Positions 59,764-64,000 of a stretch of 64,000 bases of DNA are shown here, one piece after another. Origin of the DNA: JADJPG01 sp964491875 (GTDB taxonomy: Bacteria; Verrucomicrobiota; Verrucomicrobiia; Limisphaerales; JADJPG01). Both the position numbers and the translations under genes were made by a program. The stretch covers positions 1 to 64,000 of the forward strand of contig CAZBIC010000001.1 in NCBI GenBank assembly GCA_964491875.1. The letters run 5' to 3'. The notes under the pieces are model-generated. The model was not told the origin of the DNA. It was given only the letters and a program-made list of their open reading frames with translations, and ran no database searches. Position 1 is the stretch's first letter. Every line of letters starts with the position of its first letter.

Positions 59764-61719
59764 ATGCGAAAGACATTCGAACACCACGCTCACCTCATCC
59801 GCGCCATGCTGAGCCTCGCGATCGTGTTGGGCGCGACGCGCGGCGCGGCGCAAGTCCTCGTGACCAACACGTACTCCGTGTCGGCGGAAGACTTCGCGAA
59901 TCCCGAGCGCGGTTTTTATCTCCACACCGAAACGCGGGCCAGCGCACCTTCTCCGGTGCCGGCGAACCTCGCGAACCTGCGCATCAACGGTTCCCGCGAT
60001 CCGAACAACGCCTACCTCGCCCGGATTTCGCTCGTGCTGCGCGGGTTCTACCTCGACATCTTCACCAACGCGCCAATCTCCTCCAACTACCTCAACACCA
60101 TCGACGCTGACTTCGCGTCGATTCGGAATCAAGGCGCGAAGACCATCGTCCGCTTCGCCTATTTTCGAACTCCGAACCGTCCGTTCCCGGAGCCGAGCAA
60201 GGCGCGCATCCTGGAACACATCGGGCAGCTCGCGCCTGTTCTCCGAAAGAACCGCGATGTCATCGCCGTGCTCCAGCAGGGCTTCATCGGCGCGTGGGGC
60301 GAAGGCTACTACACGGACGTCTTTTCCACCGCCGGCCAGACATTCACTGCTCAAAACTGGCGGGATCGATCGGACGTAATCCAGGCGCTGCTCAGTGCTC
60401 TGCCGCCGGAACGGATGGTCCAACTGCGCGTGCCGCAACAACGGCAGAAGTTCCTCTACGGTCCCTCCGCTCCCACCAGCACGAACGACAACTCCGCTTC
60501 CGCGGTCTTCGACGGCAGCGCCGCCGCACGGCTTGGCCTGCATAACGACTGCTTCCTTGCCGACACCACGGACGCCGGCACGTTCAGCGATTACGACGGA
60601 GCGACTGACGCACAGGACACCGCGCATCTCCGAGATTACATGGCGCAAGCCACCCGCTTCACGGTCATGGGTGGTGAAACTTGTGTCGAAAATTCGCCCG
60701 CCGACAATTGCTCGGCCAACGGCGGTCGCGCGGACGGCGATCTCGAACTCTTCCACTACTCGTTCCTGAACCAGGGTTACAACGCGAACGTGAACGACGA
60801 CTGGGTCGCGCAGGGTTGCATGGAAGACATCAAGCGCCGGCTCGGTTACCGGCTCGAACTGATCGAGAGCGTCCTTCCCATCGCCGCGCAGCCCGGCGAA
60901 TCGATCCCGCTGCGGCTGGAACTGCGCAACACCGGCTACGCCGCCCCGTTCAATCCGCGCGGCTTGGAATTGATCCTGCGCCACACGAACAGCGGGCAAA
61001 GGTTCTTCGCCGAACTCTCCCGCGACAACGACGCCCGTCGCTGGCTGCCAGGAACGAATCATCTGCTCCTCGCGTCTCTGTCTCTCCCGACCAATCTCCC
61101 TGCTGGCGGCTACGAATGCCTGCTCCACCTTCCCGATCCCGCGCCATCGCTTTACGGCCTCGCACATTATTCGATTCGCCTCGCGAACTCGACCGCACTG
61201 AACAACAGCGGCGCCTCGCTGGGCAGCATTTGGGAACCGTCCACGGGATACCACCGGCTCGGTCACGTGCTGAGCGTTGGCAACACGCCCACCAACCCGC
61301 CGTCCGTCGATTCAGACATTCCCGTGCTGCCGTATTCTGCGATTCGAGAGAACTACGAAACGTGGCGCGCCAGAAGTTTTCCTCCCGGTTCGCCGGACGG
61401 AGATCCAACTGACGATCCCGATGCCGACGCCTGGGGGAACCTCACTGAGTATGCGAGCGGAACGAATCCGCTCTCTGCGTTCGGAGTGCCGGCGCATGCT
61501 TCGTATGAGGAAGGCGAACTGATCCTCGCCATCAAGAAAGCGCCAGGGGTCAAAGACGTGGCCTACGAAATCGAGAGCTCTCCCGAACTTTCTCCCGCGA
61601 ACTGGTCCGCCGTCTCAGTCACGATTCTCACGAACACGCCGCGCCTGCGACGCGTTCGCGTCGGCTCCACCGGAATGAGCGGCTTTCTCCGCCTGCAGAC
61701 GCGGCTCGTCTCGCCGTAG
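59764..61719 (+). CDS. DUF4874/DUF4832 secreted protein
   Basis: 651 residues with signal-like start (LIRAMLSLAIVLGATRGAAQ). N-terminal DUF4874: EDFANPERGFYLHTETRAS, LVLRGFYLDI, QGAKTIVRFAYF, AVLQQGFIGAWGEGYYTDVF. The second domain is DUF4832 (FTVMGGETCVEN; LELFHYSFLNQGYNANVNDDW; RLGYRLELIES). A TIM-barrel glycoside-hydrolase-like fold is suggested by GEGYY and GGET. The C-terminus ends with the shared NWSAVSV/FLRLQT module. Divergent from the duplicated-domain gene (142-base gap). Confidence 0.9.
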   Translation: MRKTFEHHAHLIRAMLSLAIVLGATRGAAQVLVTNTYSVSAEDFANPERGFYLHTETRASAPSPVPANLANLRINGSRDPNNAYLARISLVLRGFYLDIFTNAPISSNYLNTIDADFASIRNQGAKTIVRFAYFRTPNRPFPEPSKARILEHIGQLAPVLRKNRDVIAVLQQGFIGAWGEGYYTDVFSTAGQTFTAQNWRDRSDVIQALLSALPPERMVQLRVPQQRQKFLYGPSAPTSTNDNSASAVFDGSAAARLGLHNDCFLADTTDAGTFSDYDGATDAQDTAHLRDYMAQATRFTVMGGETCVENSPADNCSANGGRADGDLELFHYSFLNQGYNANVNDDWVAQGCMEDIKRRLGYRLELIESVLPIAAQPGESIPLRLELRNTGYAAPFNPRGLELILRHTNSGQRFFAELSRDNDARRWLPGTNHLLLASLSLPTNLPAGGYECLLHLPDPAPSLYGLAHYSIRLANSTALNNSGASLGSIWEPSTGYHRLGHVLSVGNTPTNPPSVDSDIPVLPYSAIRENYETWRARSFPPGSPDGDPTDDPDADAWGNLTEYASGTNPLSAFGVPAHASYEEGELILAIKKAPGVKDVAYEIESSPELSPANWSAVSVTILTNTPRLRRVRVGSTGMSGFLRLQTRLVSP

Positions 61720-61770
61720 TTCAATCCCATAACAATCGGTCACGCGGGAATTCCACCGCACTAAGCCCGG

Positions 61771-61801
61771 GAAAGAAAAAGACCGCCTTGCGGGGCGGTC
61801 T
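61771..61801 (-). terminator. Rho-independent terminator of the pseudopilin gene
   Basis: Perfect 8-bp stem (61780-61787 with 61794-61801), 6-base loop, followed by TTTTCTTTC on the minus strand, 30 bases beyond the gene's stop. Confidence 0.85.
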
Positions 61802-61830
61802 GATTCGAGAGAGAACTTCGCTGAAGCGAT

Positions 61831-62592
61831 TCAATTCACGACGTTCTGACGCCACGCGGTTGTGACGCCCCAAAGATTGATCGGGCTCAATGCTCCCCAA
61901 AACCGAACGTAGCGAACGCTTCCATCGGCAAATGTGTGATTGGATCCGCCGGAGCCATTCCCCTGCCGGGCATGCCTGCCGTGCTCCACTTCATCAAACA
62001 AGTTTCCCGCGAGCGACGTCGTCGAGGACTCCAGGAAATCCATGTAGAAATGCGGCGACTCCGTGACCTTTTCACCAAACATCACGGTTTCGCTTGGGAA
62101 CTGGATTCCACTTTCGAGCATCGCTTTTCCACGAAGCTCCCCAATGTTGAACGCGCGCCCGGCCTTCTCCGCCTCCTGCTGGAAATAGTCATTCCACCCA
62201 TTGATGATATAGCTGCGCGGCGAGACATCCGCGACGTGGTTCGGATTTGTTCCGCCGGTGGCAGGATTAAGAGCGTCGCTCGGGCAAACAAGAACCTTGG
62301 GGTTCTTGTAGTAATCGTAAAGCTGGTTTGGCCACGCGCCCGGGTCCACGCCGAGCTCATATAGCGGAAACTTTCCGTCGTGATCGTCTGGAAACATCTG
62401 TGCCGCCAGGCCGAGCTGGCGCATGTTGTTCGCACACGCGATCCGTTTACCGGACTCCTTCGCCTTGCCCAGCGCTGGCAGAAGCATGCCGGCAAGAATC
62501 GCGATGATCGCGATCACCACCAGCAATTCGATCAAGGTAAAGCCTCGCGGACAGAACCGGCGTCCGGCTCGAACTGGAAATGTTGTTTTCAT
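61831..62592 (-). CDS. Type II secretion/type IV pilus-like pseudopilin (PVC type)
   Basis: 253 residues. A prepilin signature with basic leader and cleavage site G17|F18 (FTLIELLVVIAIIAILAGM, Glu at +5). Next comes CANNMRQLGLAAQMFPDDHDGKFP (residues about 53-76), then the large globular part and C-terminal NHTFADGSVRYVRF, the DG motif of PVC pseudopilins. A CPSD segment (about residue 102) is typical too. It is probably processed by prepilin peptidase and may be moved by the pil motor genes at the start of the window. In Verrucomicrobia these genes are numerous, and this one is alone. Confidence 0.93.
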   Translation of the reverse strand: MKTTFPVRAGRRFCPRGFTLIELLVVIAIIAILAGMLLPALGKAKESGKRIACANNMRQLGLAAQMFPDDHDGKFPLYELGVDPGAWPNQLYDYYKNPKVLVCPSDALNPATGGTNPNHVADVSPRSYIINGWNDYFQQEAEKAGRAFNIGELRGKAMLESGIQFPSETVMFGEKVTESPHFYMDFLESSTTSLAGNLFDEVEHGRHARQGNGSGGSNHTFADGSVRYVRFWGALSPINLWGVTTAWRQNVVN

Positions 62593-62723
62593 ACTTTGAC
62601 TTTCGTCCCGTCGATCTTTCGCGCAGAGTCCTTCCGCTGGTTGGCACTCAGACAGTGGCCGCCAGCCTTTTTACATGCGCTGCTCGAATAATCGGTCACT
62701 GACCGCGTCCACATAACACTGGT

Positions 62724-63188
62724 ATGACAAAGAATGGGATTACACTCTCGGTGGTCGCGGTGGTTTTGGCGGCCATCTACGTTTACGCATTCACCGACTT
62801 GTTCCACAAAGAGACTATTCAAATCATCGCCACCGTCCGGCCCGGCCGCGCCGCGCCGCTTCCGAAGAACAGCGATCAGCCGCGAGTTTACCCGGTCTCC
62901 TTTACGTTCAATGGAAAATACGACCTCACGACGGTGAAGGTCGTCTCCGCTGAGGATCTCGCCACCAACAAACATCCCACCGCCCTTTGGCACCTCGTCT
63001 CCGAGTCGAACTCCGTCCCGACCAAAGGCTTTGTCTACGGCTATCCCATCAAGGGCATGAAAGCCGCCGTGGCCCGCATGCGACCCGAACCGCTCCTGCC
63101 CGAAGTGGAATACGTCCTCATGATCGAAGCGGGAAAGATTCATTCCCAAACCAACTTCCGCACCGTCGCCCTCGAAGTCGCCCAATAA
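62724..63188 (+). CDS. Hypothetical membrane-anchored protein
   Basis: 154 residues. One N-terminal helix (ITLSVVAVVLAAIYVYAF) then a soluble beta-rich region (TIQIIATVRPGRAAPLP; VSFTFNGKYDLTTVKVVS; TALWHLVSESNSVPTKGFVYGYPIKGM). Family not recognised. It is likely periplasmic and anchored by an uncleaved helix. Divergent from the pseudopilin and convergent with the CorC-like gene. Confidence 0.7.
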   Translation: MTKNGITLSVVAVVLAAIYVYAFTDLFHKETIQIIATVRPGRAAPLPKNSDQPRVYPVSFTFNGKYDLTTVKVVSAEDLATNKHPTALWHLVSESNSVPTKGFVYGYPIKGMKAAVARMRPEPLLPEVEYVLMIEAGKIHSQTNFRTVALEVAQ

Positions 63189-63201
63189 CGGCCCGCCGCT
63201 C

Positions 63202-63230
63202 GATCGCCGGGTGATCGGCGATCAGTGATC
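63202..63230. repeat. Short palindromic repeat at the end of the CorC-like gene
   Basis: GATCGCC (63202-63208) and GGCGATC (63217-63223) form a 7-bp stem; further GTGATCGG copies surround it. The stop codon of the CorC-like gene (63224-63222) lies inside. Different in sequence from the repeats at 30 and 55 kb. Confidence 0.5.
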
Positions 63231-64000
63231 GGTCGCAACCGGAGCCGGATCGATCCGCCGCAGCTTCAATCGCGACACCCGCGTGTCCTCCATCTCTTCG
63301 ACGCACAACTCGAAGGCGCCCACCCGCACCACATCGCTCTCCTTCGGAAATCCTCCGAGCTTCTGTGTCACCCAGCCGCTCACCGTCGTCGCCCCATCCT
63401 CGGCCAGCGACACGCCGGTGATGTCGTCGAGATCATGCACAGGCAAGGCGCCCTGCACTTCCCAGACGTCGTCCCCAATCTTTACGATCAGCGGCTTCTC
63501 CTGATCGAACTCGTCCTGAATCTGCCCGACGAGTTCTTCCAAAATATTCTCCAGCGTGATCAACCCGACCGTCCCGCCGTACTCATCCACCACCAGCGCC
63601 AGATGCAGTTTCCGATCAAGGAAGACCTGCAACACCCGTTCCAGCCGCGCGGTTTCGGGAACGTAAACCAGCTTGCGCGCCACAGACCGCAACTCGGCGC
63701 CCGACTTCGCCTTGAGCCGCATCCCGTAAAGATCCTTGAAATGCACCACGCCCAGCGATCGATCGATGTCGCCATTCTCGCACAGCGGAAACCGCGAGAA
63801 GCGGGTCTTCTCCGCCACCTCGAGACATTCCGTCATGCTGGACTCCGTGTTCAGCATCACAATCTCGTGCCGCGGACGCATCACCTCGCGCACCACCCGA
63901 CGCCGCAAATCCAGCGCGTTCAGCACGATGTCGCGCCCGAGCGACGTGCCGCCGCTGTGCTTCTGCGTCGCCGAAAACAAAAGGCGCAGCTCGTCCTCCG
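63222..64000 (-). CDS. CorC/HlyC-type CBS-domain membrane protein, C-terminal part only
   Basis: 259 codons to the window edge, with the start and membrane domain outside. Begins EDELRLLFSATQKHSGG, then the conserved LRRRVVREVMRPRHEIVML, two CBS motifs (about 40-150; FPLCENGDIDRSLGVVHFKDLYG; LALVVDEYGGTVGLITLENILEELVG) and the CorC_HlyC transporter-associated domain (VQGALPVHDLDDITG; TVSGWVTQKLGGFPK). The family is thought to take part in Mg/Co transport. The stop codon lies inside a small palindrome. Confidence 0.93.
   Translation of the reverse strand, partial: EDELRLLFSATQKHSGGTSLGRDIVLNALDLRRRVVREVMRPRHEIVMLNTESSMTECLEVAEKTRFSRFPLCENGDIDRSLGVVHFKDLYGMRLKAKSGAELRSVARKLVYVPETARLERVLQVFLDRKLHLALVVDEYGGTVGLITLENILEELVGQIQDEFDQEKPLIVKIGDDVWEVQGALPVHDLDDITGVSLAEDGATTVSGWVTQKLGGFPKESDVVRVGAFELCVEEMEDTRVSRLKLRRIDPAPVATDH

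Overview
This window looks like chromosomal DNA of a Verrucomicrobiota member. The closest style I know is the Pedosphaera/Limisphaera group (subdivision 3), but this is inference from gene content and no 16S gene is present. Pointers are a PVC-type heme-c/HEAT dehydrogenase-like protein, a type-IV-pilus-like pseudopilin with a C-terminal DG motif, very long secreted proteins built from lamin-tail, CotH and Ig-like domains, DUF1080 and PQQ-propeller genes, and a GSII-type glutamine synthetase. The DNA is GC-rich and coding-dense. Many starts lack a clear Shine-Dalgarno sequence. I see no rRNA, tRNA, CRISPR array or insertion sequence.

Region by region. 1-5.85 kb: a type IV pilus/type II secretion motor operon, (pilB)-pilT-pilB-pilC, ending in a strong terminator. 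The first pilB has an in-frame TAG in its middle. 6.0-10.7 kb: a nitrogen block with glnB-amtB and a GSII glutamine synthetase. Each transcription unit is preceded by a good sigma-54 (-24/-12) promoter. Between them, on the opposite strand, lies a kinase-fold/PP2C phosphatase pair. 10.7-16.4 kb: assorted genes, namely a pseudopilin-like small protein, chromate transporter, SLBB export lipoprotein, CoaB-type ligase, a pair of related small membrane proteins, and a YidR-like (DUF3748) protein. 16.7-25.1 kb: three consecutive envelope genes, a P-domain/Ig secreted protein, a FecR-TPR-outer-membrane-barrel fusion and a CHASE2 Ser/Thr kinase. Together they look like a possible envelope signalling unit. 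25.1-36.6 kb, minus strand: a PVC cytochrome, then a tightly packed run read yajC-secDF-alx-exoD-recJ-ispD-terC.

36.7-41.4 kb, minus strand: transaldolase, a large hybrid histidine kinase and a 50-residue membrane protein. 41.6-49.4 kb: one 2603-residue secreted CotH/lamin-tail/Ig protein. 49.5-55 kb: a SET-domain protein, a lone receiver, RibF, and a DUF1080 gene flanked by two PQQ-type propellers. 55.2-64 kb: an MFS transporter, a secreted protein with a duplicated outer domain, a DUF4874/DUF4832 protein, a pseudopilin, a hypothetical and a truncated CorC-like gene at the right edge.

The most notable signals are the paired sigma-54 promoters of the nitrogen genes, the pilB nonsense codon, the FecR-barrel plus CHASE2-kinase gene pair, a shared C-terminal module in four otherwise different secreted proteins, and palindromic repeats that sit exactly on the stop codons of neighbouring genes.
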